From a bacterium (GTDB taxonomy: Bacteria > Bacillota > Clostridia > Oscillospirales > Acutalibacteraceae), in assembly GCA_004560045.1 (NCBI GenBank), contig SFWF01000002.1, forward strand, positions 1-41,420: a DNA stretch of 41,420 bases, in the 5' to 3' direction. Positions 23,084 to 30,547 of the stretch are shown here, piece after piece (position 1 is the stretch's first letter; each line of letters begins with the position of its first letter). The position numbers were made by a program, and so were the translations under genes. The notes under the pieces are model-generated. The model was not told where the DNA came from. It saw nothing but the letters and a program-made list of their open reading frames with translations, and did not search any database.

Positions 23084-24256
23084 TTACCATTGTACGCTCC
23101 AGCGGGATGAGTATCCCTCTCCCGAAAGGGCTTTACCTTTATTTTGGTGGTAGGATGAGCTTTCTGCGCGCTCGGATAAAAGATAATCGAACTCGGCCGA
23201 AACAAAGGGTATCGCTACCTCCTCACCCTTCCAGGCCGACAGATACGCGGCGTTGGAAATGGTGAGCTCCTTTATTCCGTCGGTACCGGGGGCTATAAGC
23301 TCCTCGCCCTTCAGTACCGAATTCGTAAAGTTCTGAAGAATGCCCTTATGAGCGGTCTCCTTTTCGGTAGGTCTTATCTCTAAGTATTCGGTCTCGATAC
23401 GCGGAGAGCCTTCCTTAGAGGCGAAACGGACCTCGGATTCGTTGTCCTTAAGCCGCCACCATTTGAGGATATTATTCTCGAGCACGAGCTTTCCGAGCTC
23501 ACCCGATATCTCGAGACGGTTGGTTCCCGGGTACTCTCCCGTAGTGGTAATAAAGGTACCTGTTGCGCCGCCATCATACTCGGCAATTATGGTAGCGTCG
23601 TCCTCGACCTCAATACTGTGATACTTGGCGACGTCACACTTTGCGTAAAGCTTTTTGGGCATTCCGCAGATCCACTGCCAGATGTCGAGGTTATGAGGAG
23701 CCTGGTTCAAAAGGACTCCGCCGCCCTCGCCGCTCCAGGTAGCTCTCCATTCGCCCGAGTCGTAATATGACTGCGTTCTGTACCAATTGGTAATTATCCA
23801 AACCGAACGCTTAAGGTTACCGAGCTTTCCGCTTTTTACGATATCACGGGCTTCGCGGAAAAGAGGATTCGTGCGCTGATTAAACATTATTCCGAATACT
23901 TTTCCGCTCTTTTTAGCCGTTTCGTTAAGCATTTTCGCCTTTGTTACGGTTATATCTACAGGCTTTTCCACGAGGACGTGCAGCTCGTTTCTGAGCGCTT
24001 CTACCGCAATATCGGCATGGAAGCGGTGTGGCGTGGCGACGATCACCGCATCTACCCCACCGCTTTTTATAAGCTCGTCAGACGTTTTAAAGATATGAAG
24101 GTCGGGATATTTTTCGGCCGCCGCACGGCGCTTTTCGGCATTAGTATCGCATACGGCGACACACTCGGCACCTTCGATCTCGCCCTTTTTAAGGCAGTTC
24201 AGATGCGCCGCGCCCATATTTCCGATTCCAATTATTCCGAATTTTAAGTTTTCCAT
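23084..24256 (-). CDS. Gfo/Idh/MocA-family oxidoreductase (distal paralogue)
   Basis: A 390-residue NAD(P)-dependent sugar or cyclitol dehydrogenase. The N-terminal Rossmann motif is FGIIGIGNMGAAHL, the conserved EKP is in HVLVEKPVDIT, and the C-terminal substrate domain carries WRATWSGEGGGVLLNQAPHN with the family's catalytic-type histidine. The start MENLKFG was chosen for the AGGAGG 10 nt upstream; the longer frame adds 15 residues without a better site. It is the last gene of the uxu operon and is closely related to its immediate neighbour (long shared stretches such as NWYRTQ and WQWICGMP), a clear tandem duplicate. Substrate unknown; oxidation of a sugar ring hydroxyl, for example at C3, is a family-based inference. 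Confidence 0.88.
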   Translation of the reverse strand: MENLKFGIIGIGNMGAAHLNCLKKGEIEGAECVAVCDTNAEKRRAAAEKYPDLHIFKTSDELIKSGGVDAVIVATPHRFHADIAVEALRNELHVLVEKPVDITVTKAKMLNETAKKSGKVFGIMFNQRTNPLFREARDIVKSGKLGNLKRSVWIITNWYRTQSYYDSGEWRATWSGEGGGVLLNQAPHNLDIWQWICGMPKKLYAKCDVAKYHSIEVEDDATIIAEYDGGATGTFITTTGEYPGTNRLEISGELGKLVLENNILKWWRLKDNESEVRFASKEGSPRIETEYLEIRPTEKETAHKGILQNFTNSVLKGEELIAPGTDGIKELTISNAAYLSAWKGEEVAIPFVSAEFDYLLSERAESSSYHQNKGKALSGEGYSSRWSVQW

Positions 24257-24284
24257 ATTGGAAACCTCCTGCGGAGAAAGAGAG

Positions 24285-25460
24285 TTATTTCGTGCCTGCA
24301 TAGGAAGAAGAGGTATCGGCTACTACCGAAACACCGCCTTCTTTTCTTCTTGATGTAGCTACCCTCTTCATAAGCTCCTCGTAGAAAAGGTCGTCGTCGA
24401 TGGGAAGCTCTACCATTTTATCGAGGAAGCAGGAAAGATGCATAGCGTTGGAAAGGGTAACTCCGTTTATACCCTCACGTCCGTCGGCTACAAGGGGCTC
24501 ACCGCGGAGAATGGCACCCGCCCAAGCATTAAGAACGCCAACGTGCTGAGGATTCTGGCCGTCGGTCTCGATCTCAAGCTTTTTAACCGGCATACTTGTG
24601 AAGGAGCTCTGAAGAGTGCGGGTGTATTCCTCGGTGCTGTACTCGAACTCGTAAACGGTAAGCTCATCGTTTTCGACGACAAGCTTAGCCTTATCCATCT
24701 GAACTTCGAAACGGTTAGTGCCGTAGGCATCGCCCGTGGTGGTGATAAACACACCCGTAGCGCCGTTTTCGTATTCTACGTAGGTCGTAACGTCATCCTC
24801 AACCTCGATGTCGTGCCACTGACCGAAGCGAAGGTTGCTTCTTACCTTAACGGGCATTCCGCAGATCCACTGCCAAAGGTCGAGCTGATGAGGACACTGA
24901 TTAAGAAGAACACCGCCGCCTTCGCCACTCCAGGTAGCGCGCCAGTCGCCCGAATCGTAATAATACTGAGTTCTGTACCAATTGGTTATGATCCAGTTGG
25001 TACGGCGAATCTCGCCGTATTTGCCCGATTTTACAAGCTCGCGCATCTTTCTGTAAACGTGGTTGGTGCGCTGATTAAACATCATTCCGAAAACTACCTC
25101 GGGATGCTTATCGGCTTCGGCGTTCATTTCTCTGACAGCCTTGGCATAAACACCGGCAGGCTTTTCACACATAACGTGAATTCCGCGCTTCATACATTCG
25201 ATGGAGTATACGGTATGATCGTAGTGAGGAACGGCGATTATACAGCCCTCGATAAGACCGCTGTCGAACATTTCCTCGGCGGTGGCAAAGGTTGCGACCT
25301 TATCGCCGTAGGCTTCCTTAACCGCCTCGATACGGGCAGGATTTTTATCCGCGATAGCGGTAAGCTCGAGTTCGGGGCATTTACCCTCCATAATGTTACG
25401 CGCGTGTCCGGTACCCATATTACCGAAGCCTAAAATACCGATTTTAACCTTTTTATCCAT
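24285..25460 (-). CDS. Gfo/Idh/MocA-family oxidoreductase (proximal paralogue)
   Basis: A 391-residue NAD(P)-dependent dehydrogenase with Rossmann motif IGILGFGNMGTGHAR, EKP in HVMCEKPAGVY, and the C-terminal segment WRATWSGEGGGVLLNQCPHQ. It is a close paralogue of the next gene, from which it is separated by 28 bp. Two adjacent copies suggest two related substrates, a hetero-oligomer, or an oxidation step paired with a later reduction. It follows the 250-residue TIM-barrel gene by 18 bp, with a ribosome site (GAGGTGA) in the gap, and belongs to the uxu operon. Members of this family include inositol dehydrogenases and glycoside 3-oxidases; the assignment stays at family level. Confidence 0.88.
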   Translation of the reverse strand: MDKKVKIGILGFGNMGTGHARNIMEGKCPELELTAIADKNPARIEAVKEAYGDKVATFATAEEMFDSGLIEGCIIAVPHYDHTVYSIECMKRGIHVMCEKPAGVYAKAVREMNAEADKHPEVVFGMMFNQRTNHVYRKMRELVKSGKYGEIRRTNWIITNWYRTQYYYDSGDWRATWSGEGGGVLLNQCPHQLDLWQWICGMPVKVRSNLRFGQWHDIEVEDDVTTYVEYENGATGVFITTTGDAYGTNRFEVQMDKAKLVVENDELTVYEFEYSTEEYTRTLQSSFTSMPVKKLEIETDGQNPQHVGVLNAWAGAILRGEPLVADGREGINGVTLSNAMHLSCFLDKMVELPIDDDLFYEELMKRVATSRRKEGGVSVVADTSSSYAGTK

Positions 25461-25478
25461 TATAAGTCACCTCAAATT

Positions 25479-26231
25479 TTAAAATCCGCAGCTCTTAAGA
25501 TAGTCGTAGCTACGCTTAGCACAGTTGAAGGGATCCTCGCCGTTGCAGTCGTCCTGCTCTACGAGCATATACTTGGTTCCTGCAGCCTCTGCTGCGGCAA
25601 AAATCTTATCCCAGTTTAGGTTTCCTTCTCCTACCGGCATCATCTTGCGGCCGGTGCTGGCCACGGGAGCATAATCCTTAAGATGAATACAGGGAACTCG
25701 TCCCGAAAGCTTTTCAATCCATTCGGCAGGGTTTCCGCCGCCGCACTGTACCCAGAAGGTATCAAGGGTAAAGCCTAAGAGTTCTTTATCCATCGTCTCG
25801 GCAATACGGTCGAGTATAAGCTTATCACCGATCTTTTCGAACTCGTGAGCGTGGTTATGATACATAAGGTATTTCCCGTTAGCCTTTAGTGCTTCGGCTA
25901 CCGGTCTGTAATAGTGTTCGAAGCTATCGAAGGATTCGCCCTCCTTGGGCCAATATCCTCCGAGACCGACGTAGTCACAGCCGAAAACATCGTGATCCTT
26001 AGCAACCTGAACGGGGTCACCCATAAGTCTGTCGGGCTTGATGTGGGTGAGGACACACTTAAGACCGTAGGCGTCGAGCTTTTCCTTAAGCCATAAGGGT
26101 TCGTATTCGCAGGTTCCCGATACCTGAATATACTTATATCCGATATCGGCGGTTCTCTTAAGCGCCTCGTCGAAGCTCTCGAGATCCTTACAATAATCGC
26201 GAATGGTGTAATACTGAAGACCAATTTCCAT
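25479..26231 (-). CDS. Sugar phosphate isomerase/epimerase-like TIM-barrel protein (250 aa)
   Basis: A 250-residue AP-endonuclease-2/xylose-isomerase-like barrel. Likely metal-site residues lie in YHNHAHEF, FTLDTFWVQ, CIHLKDYAP and MLVEQDD, giving the usual His/Asp/Glu set for a divalent metal. The family includes inosose dehydratase (IolE), hydroxypyruvate isomerase, epimerases and the lyases that remove 3-keto-glycosides. It sits between the 280-residue barrel protein and the first Gfo/Idh gene, with a good site (AGGAGG) before the ATG. Pairing of such barrels with Gfo/Idh dehydrogenases is typical of pathways where a sugar is first oxidised and then isomerised or cleaved. Substrate not determined. 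Confidence 0.85.
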   Translation of the reverse strand: MEIGLQYYTIRDYCKDLESFDEALKRTADIGYKYIQVSGTCEYEPLWLKEKLDAYGLKCVLTHIKPDRLMGDPVQVAKDHDVFGCDYVGLGGYWPKEGESFDSFEHYYRPVAEALKANGKYLMYHNHAHEFEKIGDKLILDRIAETMDKELLGFTLDTFWVQCGGGNPAEWIEKLSGRVPCIHLKDYAPVASTGRKMMPVGEGNLNWDKIFAAAEAAGTKYMLVEQDDCNGEDPFNCAKRSYDYLKSCGF

Positions 26232-26244
26232 TTATGTTTCCTCC

Positions 26245-27087
26245 TTACAGAAGCGCCTTAAATGCGTTACAAGCGGCATCGAAGGCCTCTTCATTGTTAT
26301 TAAATACGTAGCGGGTAGCAAGCTGACTTTCGTTACCCTTCTGCTCAAGCTTATCGAGACCTGTAAAGCTGTGAAGATGAGGCTCGATGGTGAAGCAGGT
26401 TCCGCCCATTTTGATATAGTCGGGAACGATAACCCTGAGATTTCCTTCACCGTCGCCTGCGGGAACGACCGAGTTATCGGAAAAGGCATCCTTGACGTGG
26501 AAATACTTAATATAAGTTTTAAGCATATCCCAGGCCTCTAAGGTGTTCTGACCGCACTGAACAAAGTTGGCGGGGTCAAAAACGCCCTTAAGCTCGGGGA
26601 CGGTCTTTAAAATATCGAGGCAACGGACGGCTATATCTCCGTAGATACCCTTTTCGTTTTCGTGACAGAGGTCCACTCCGCTTCCCTTTGCGGCCTCAAC
26701 AAATTTTCCGAGACGGTCGATAACCTCGTTTCGGTAGTCATCGGGATTTTTGTCGTTAGGAATAAAGAAGGAGAACATACGAAGATTCTCGGCGCCGAGG
26801 ATATGAGCAAGCTCAATAGTATGCTTACATTCGTCGAGATGTGCCTCGAAATCATCCTCAATTCCTATCTTTCCGATAGGAGATCCCATTGACCAGGTTA
26901 TAAGACCTGCGTCATCCATCTTTTTTCTTACCTCTTTGGCCTTTTCGACGGTTATTTTCGAAATATTGGTGCCGTCGACGTTACGGATTTCGAGACCCTG
27001 AAGGCCGTTTTTCTTCATAGCGACGATCTGCTCGTCGATGTTGGCGCTTGCCTCATCGGCAAAGGCGAAAATTCTGATATCACTCAT
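26245..27087 (-). CDS. Sugar phosphate isomerase/epimerase-like TIM-barrel protein (280 aa)
   Basis: A second xylose-isomerase-like barrel of 280 residues, only distantly similar to its neighbour. Metal-site candidates are in LCHENEKGIYGD, GVFDPANFVQ, YFHVKDAF and FTIEPHLH. The N-terminal ADEASANIDEQIVAMKKNG is typical of this group of putative epimerases. It starts 2 bp after the uxuB stop and is followed by the 250-residue barrel after 13 bp. Two unlike barrels in one operon suggest consecutive steps or a two-subunit lyase, as in C-glycoside-cleaving DgpB/DgpC enzymes; this is an analogy, not an assignment. Confidence 0.83.
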   Translation of the reverse strand: MSDIRIFAFADEASANIDEQIVAMKKNGLQGLEIRNVDGTNISKITVEKAKEVRKKMDDAGLITWSMGSPIGKIGIEDDFEAHLDECKHTIELAHILGAENLRMFSFFIPNDKNPDDYRNEVIDRLGKFVEAAKGSGVDLCHENEKGIYGDIAVRCLDILKTVPELKGVFDPANFVQCGQNTLEAWDMLKTYIKYFHVKDAFSDNSVVPAGDGEGNLRVIVPDYIKMGGTCFTIEPHLHSFTGLDKLEQKGNESQLATRYVFNNNEEAFDAACNAFKALL

Positions 27088-27089
27088 TG

Positions 27090-27914
27090 TTATACCCCCG
27101 AATATGCTGAGAAGCCGCCGTCGATAGGAACGGTAACTCCGGTTACAAAGCCGGTTTTATTTTCGTCAAGCAGCCATTCTACCGTACCGAGAAGCTCGGC
27201 CGAGTCGCCGAAGCGTCCCATAGGAGTAGCGGCAAGGATCTTTTTTGTACGCGCCGTCGGATTGCCTTCCTTATCGAAAAGAAGATCGCGGTTCTGATTG
27301 GTTACGAAAAATCCCGGAGCGATAGCGTTTACGCGGATATTTTCCTTAGCAAAATGAACGGCAAGCCACTGTGTAAAGTTGGAGACGGCGGCCTTAGCGG
27401 CAGAGTAGGCGGGAATTTTGGTTAAGGGACGGTATGCGTTCATAGAAGAAATATTTAAAACGCAGCAACCCTTTTTACCGAGCATATCCTTCATAAAGAC
27501 CTGACTCGGAAGAAGGACGCCCTTGAGGTTAAGATCGAAAACAAAGTCGAAGCCTGCTTCCTGAATATTAAAGAAGGTTAAAAACTCGTCGGTAGACTCG
27601 TCGCCCTTAGCGTACTCCTCGTGAAGGGTGGTACAGCGGGGGTTGTTTCCGCCTGCGCCGTTTATAAGTATGTCGCAGGGGCCGAGGTCGGCGATTACTG
27701 CGGCGTGAACGGCCTCAACGCTTTCCTTCTCTAAGCAGTTGCATTTATAAGCCTTGGCGATACCGCCCTTGTCACTTATTTCGGCGGCTACCTTTGCGGC
27801 GGCCTCCTCGTTTATGTCGAGAAGGGCAACCTTATTACCCTTTTCGGCGAGAAATCTCGCAAAATCGGAGCAGAGAACTCCGCCTGCGCCGGTGATCACG
27901 ATTACTTTAGACAC
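27090..27914 (-). CDS. uxuB: SDR-type D-mannonate oxidoreductase (fructuronate reductase)
   Basis: A 274-residue short-chain dehydrogenase that probably interconverts D-fructuronate and D-mannonate with NAD(H). The cofactor motif is VITGAGGVLCSDFARFLA; NNPRCTT and a catalytic Ser-Tyr-Lys set (NISSMNAY, then AYSAAKAAV) are visible, and the C-terminus is GVTVPIDGGFSAYSGV. It differs from the E. coli UxuB (a longer, unrelated polyol dehydrogenase) and resembles the SDR form of Firmicutes (YjmF type). It lies 15 bp after uxuA, which supports the assignment. It is the second gene of the operon. Confidence 0.88.
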   Translation of the reverse strand: MSKVIVITGAGGVLCSDFARFLAEKGNKVALLDINEEAAAKVAAEISDKGGIAKAYKCNCLEKESVEAVHAAVIADLGPCDILINGAGGNNPRCTTLHEEYAKGDESTDEFLTFFNIQEAGFDFVFDLNLKGVLLPSQVFMKDMLGKKGCCVLNISSMNAYRPLTKIPAYSAAKAAVSNFTQWLAVHFAKENIRVNAIAPGFFVTNQNRDLLFDKEGNPTARTKKILAATPMGRFGDSAELLGTVEWLLDENKTGFVTGVTVPIDGGFSAYSGV

Positions 27915-27929
27915 GTTTTTCTTCCTTTC

Positions 27930-28967
27930 TTATTTCGTTTTTTCGATAGCCTCAAAGAGACCTGCGATATAGGTTGCACCGAGGGCACGGTCGAAAAGTC
28001 CGTAGCCGTAGCGGCCCGTTTCGCCCCAGATCATACGACCGTGGTCGGGACGGACGTAGCCGTCGAAGCCGTTATCGACGAGGGCCTTTGCAACCCCGAA
28101 CATATCGATCGAGCCGCACTCGGTGGGATGACCGACCTCTTCAAACTTGCGGTTACCCGTGTATTTAATGTTACGGAGGTGTAAAAAGTGAATACGGTCG
28201 GCAAATTCGGTACACATAGCGATAAGGTCGTTATCGGGGTTGGCACCGAGGGAGCCCGTGCAGAGGGTAAGACCGTTTTCCTTCATGGGAACGAGGTTTA
28301 AAAAGCGGCGCAGGTGTTCGGCATTCGTTATAATACGGGGCAGACCGAACATTCCCCACGGCGGGTCGTCGGGGTGAATAGCCATATTGACTCCTGCTTC
28401 GTGAGCGACGGGAATAACGGCCTTAAGGAAGGTTTCGAGGTTTTTCCAAAGCTGCTCCTCCCCCATTTCCTTATAGGCGTTTATAAGGTCTTTAAGCTCT
28501 TCCTTGGTATAGCTTGCGTCCCATCCGGGAAGAGCAAGATCGCCCTTTAAGGGGTCCATAGCAAGAACCGTTTCCTCGTCGTAGGCAAGGGCGTTGGCGC
28601 CGTCGGGCTGCTGATGCTCAAGCTCGCTTCTGAGCCAGTCGAAGACCGGCATAAAGTTATAGCAGATACATTTAACTCCCGCTTTACCGAGGCGACGAAC
28701 GTTTTCGCAGTAGTTTGCGATAAGCTCGGGGGCTTTTTCGGTTCCGAGCTTTATGTCTTCGGGGACGGGAACGCTTTCGACGACCTCGAACTCGAGTCCG
28801 TGAGCGGCGGCATCCTTTTTGATTTTTTCGATGCTCTCCATACTCCAGACTCCGCCTGGCTTAACGTCGTAGACGGCCGAAACGATACCGCTCATAGTAG
28901 GTATCTGTGAAATTTTTTCGAGGGTTACGGGATCGTCCTGACCGTACCATCTGAAGGTTAGCTTCAT
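27930..28967 (-). CDS. uxuA: Mannonate dehydratase
   Basis: UxuA removes water from D-mannonate to give 2-keto-3-deoxygluconate, a step of glucuronate catabolism, using Mn2+ or Fe2+ in the cytoplasm. The 345-residue chain starts MKLTFRWYGQDDPV, the characteristic N-terminus. Other conserved pieces are GVKCICYNFMPVFDW, MAIHPDDPPWGMFGLPRI, LCTGSLGANPDND, FLHLRNIK and RPDHGRMIWGE, which hold the metal ligands. AGGAGG lies upstream of the ATG. It is the first gene of a six-gene minus-strand operon (uxuA, uxuB, two barrels, two Gfo/Idh). Neither uronate isomerase (uxaC) nor KDG kinase/aldolase is present in this window. Confidence 0.96.
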   Translation of the reverse strand: MKLTFRWYGQDDPVTLEKISQIPTMSGIVSAVYDVKPGGVWSMESIEKIKKDAAAHGLEFEVVESVPVPEDIKLGTEKAPELIANYCENVRRLGKAGVKCICYNFMPVFDWLRSELEHQQPDGANALAYDEETVLAMDPLKGDLALPGWDASYTKEELKDLINAYKEMGEEQLWKNLETFLKAVIPVAHEAGVNMAIHPDDPPWGMFGLPRIITNAEHLRRFLNLVPMKENGLTLCTGSLGANPDNDLIAMCTEFADRIHFLHLRNIKYTGNRKFEEVGHPTECGSIDMFGVAKALVDNGFDGYVRPDHGRMIWGETGRYGYGLFDRALGATYIAGLFEAIEKTK

Positions 28968-29027
28968 ATTTTTTATACCTCCTAATATTTCATAACAAGC
29001 TTTTTATATATTTTAGCATACTTTTTT

Positions 29028-29047
29028 GAATATTGGTATTGCAATTC
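29028..29047 (-). promoter_or_regulatory. Candidate hexuronate-regulator operator upstream of uxuA
   Basis: The minus strand reads GAATTGCAATACCAATATTC, an imperfect palindrome. Eighteen of these bases match the known UxuR/ExuR (GntR-type) consensus AAATTGGTATACCAATTT at 14 positions. It lies about 60 bp upstream of uxuA, just above a -10-like TAAAAT (29010-29015). The regulator gene is not in the window. Confidence 0.4.
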
Positions 29048-29103
29048 TGCCGTTTTTATTTAAAATACATTGTAAAAATCGTCATCTTTTTGTTAAGTCG
29101 CAA

Positions 29104-29138
29104 AAAAAGCGCCGATATTTTGTATATCGACGCTTTTT
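29104..29138 (-). terminator. Terminator of the trhA gene
   Basis: A hairpin with AAAAAGCG, one mismatch and CGATAT pairing with ATATCG and CGCTTTTT ends just after the trhA stop codon. It has T-runs on both strands and may also protect the uxuA promoter region from read-through. Confidence 0.75.
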
Positions 29139-29141
29139 CAG

Positions 29142-29795
29142 CTAAATTGTGTTAATTACAATGTTTACGACCGACACGTACTGAAGAACGGTCCCGAGAA
29201 CTACGAAAAGATGCCACACGCTATGGAAATATTTTATGCGCTTTTTTGCATAGAAGAAGATTCCGCCGGTATAGGCGACTCCGCCGGCAACAAGAAAGAT
29301 AAGGGCAAAGGCTGTAATCGAATTGATAAGCGGTTTTATAGTGAATATTATCGCCCAGCCCATAACTATATAGCAGACCATCGATAGCTTTTTATATTTT
29401 TCGAGGTCGACCGAGTTGAGGGTTATACCAAGCGCCGCCATACCCCAGATAATTCCGAAAAGGGTCCAGCCCACGCTACCGCGAAGGGCAATAAGGGAAT
29501 AGGGCGTATAAGTTCCTGCGATAAGGAGAAATATGGTATTATGATCCATTATCCGAAAGAAGCGTTTTACCCTTTCACCCTTAAATATATGGTAGAGGCC
29601 CGACATCGTATATAGAATTATCATAGAGGCGCCGTATACGGCACAGCTTACCACCGAAAGGGCATCGCCGCTTAAGGCGGCAAGAACGATAAGGACGGCG
29701 GTACCTATAGCGCTAAGGCCCCCTGCCGCAACGTGGGAGACGAAGTTGAATATCTCCTCACCTTTTGTATATGGAATGATCTTGATTTTTGTCAC
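29142..29795 (-). CDS. trhA: Hemolysin III / TrhA family membrane protein (PAQR superfamily)
   Basis: A 217-residue protein with seven hydrophobic helices. Conserved residues of the family are visible: EIFNFVSHVAAG near the N-terminus, SGLYHIFKG, FFRIMDHNTIFLLIAGTYTP, and the final FHSVWHLFVVLG with two histidines that likely bind a metal with the earlier Asp/His. Despite the name, the role in most bacteria is membrane homeostasis rather than haemolysis. The start is GTG with AGGTGAT upstream. It is transcribed alone, divergent from the Lrp/AsnC gene, and its promoter is flanked by two 17-bp direct repeats. Confidence 0.9.
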   Translation of the reverse strand: MTKIKIIPYTKGEEIFNFVSHVAAGGLSAIGTAVLIVLAALSGDALSVVSCAVYGASMIILYTMSGLYHIFKGERVKRFFRIMDHNTIFLLIAGTYTPYSLIALRGSVGWTLFGIIWGMAALGITLNSVDLEKYKKLSMVCYIVMGWAIIFTIKPLINSITAFALIFLVAGGVAYTGGIFFYAKKRIKYFHSVWHLFVVLGTVLQYVSVVNIVINTI

Positions 29796-29827
29796 TTTTT
29801 ATCACCTATGTAATTATTAAAATTTAT

Positions 29828-29901
29828 TTACGCAGTTTTTAAAACTATATGTAGTATACCATAAAACTATGAACAAATCAACAATTACGCTGTTTTTAAA
29901 A
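29828..29901. repeat. Direct repeats flanking the trhA promoter
   Basis: TTACGCAGTTTTTAAAA (29828-29844) and TTACGCTGTTTTTAAAA (29885-29901) differ at one of 17 bases. One lies upstream of the -35 and the other near or just past the expected start of trhA transcription, so they could be a pair of regulator sites. Confidence 0.55.
29853..29881 (-). promoter_or_regulatory. Promoter of trhA
   Basis: On the minus strand TTGATT (29876-29881) and TATACT (29853-29858) are 17 bp apart, with TATGG in front of the -10 box. Confidence 0.6.
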
Positions 29902-29938
29902 TTTAACTTAAATAATTAGGTAAAAAGGGTTATTTTTC

Positions 29939-29967
29939 TTGACAAAATATGGTCTTTGGTTTATATT
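29939..29967 (+). promoter_or_regulatory. Promoter of the Lrp/AsnC gene
   Basis: TTGACA (29939-29944) and TATATT (29962-29967) are 17 bp apart, 33 bp before the chosen start. Confidence 0.75.
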
Positions 29968-30000
29968 ATTAGTTAATTACTTTACACGGAGCAAATGCAA

Positions 30001-30450
30001 ATGGATCAAATTGACGTAAAACTTCTTTCACTTTTAGAAAAAAATGCCCGAATGCCGCTAAAGCAGCTTGCCGAAAGCGTATATCTCTCCTCCCCTGCCA
30101 CCGCCGCTCGAATCGAAAAGCTTGAGCAAGACGGAGTTATAAGCGGATATTCGGTAAAACTTAATTATAAAAAGCTCGGTTTCCCCATAATCGCCTTTAT
30201 AAATCTTGAGGTCTCCCCCTCTCAGAAGGCCGAGTTTTACCCCTATATCTGCGCTCATCCAAACGTAATTGAATGCAGCTGTGTCACGGGAGATTATTCG
30301 ATGATAATTAAGGTCGCCTTCGACAGCACAGAAAAGCTCGATCATTTTATCGGCGAGCTTCAAACCTTCGGCCCCACCGAAACGCAGATTGTCTTCTCTA
30401 CCCCCCAGGAACCGAGAAGCGTTTTGGTCGAGGAGCTTTTTGAAGATTAA
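30001..30450 (+). CDS. Lrp/AsnC-family transcriptional regulator
   Basis: A 149-residue regulator with an N-terminal helix-turn-helix (MDQIDVKLLSLLEKNARMPL, then ESVYLSSPATAARIEKLEQDGVISGY) and a C-terminal RAM/ligand-sensing domain (IIAFINLEV to about residue 145, with the family-typical CSCVTGDYSMIIKV). Such proteins sense amino acids and control their transport and metabolism. The second ATG at 30001 is preferred because GGAG lies 9 nt upstream; the ATG at 29995 would leave only 3 nt. It is monocistronic with promoter and terminator, divergent from trhA and convergent with PFOR. Targets are not known; autoregulation is common in the family. Confidence 0.92.
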   Translation: MDQIDVKLLSLLEKNARMPLKQLAESVYLSSPATAARIEKLEQDGVISGYSVKLNYKKLGFPIIAFINLEVSPSQKAEFYPYICAHPNVIECSCVTGDYSMIIKVAFDSTEKLDHFIGELQTFGPTETQIVFSTPQEPRSVLVEELFED

Positions 30451-30453
30451 ATG

Positions 30454-30480
30454 AAACGACGGTTTTATACCGTCGTTTTT
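30454..30480 (+). terminator. Terminator of the Lrp/AsnC gene
   Basis: AAACGACGG (30454-30462) pairs with CCGTCGTTT (30470-30478) across a 7-nt loop, followed by TT. It begins 3 bp after the stop. Confidence 0.8.
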
Positions 30481-30502
30481 AATTTCGTTTAGTAAAGAAA
30501 AG

Positions 30503-30536
30503 AAAAACGCTACTGCCCGAGGACAGTAGCGTTTTT
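30503..30536 (-). terminator. Terminator of the PFOR gene
   Basis: A perfect 13-bp stem (30503-30515/30524-30536) begins and ends with A5 and T5. It lies 11 bp beyond the PFOR stop on the minus strand. Confidence 0.85.
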
Positions 30537-30547
30537 AAGTTTAGAGA

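Noticed and set aside
24438..25433. Open frame of 331 codons antisense to a Gfo/Idh gene
   Set aside because: It is the complement of a clear Rossmann-fold gene; no ribosome site, and the composition is typical of a shadow frame.
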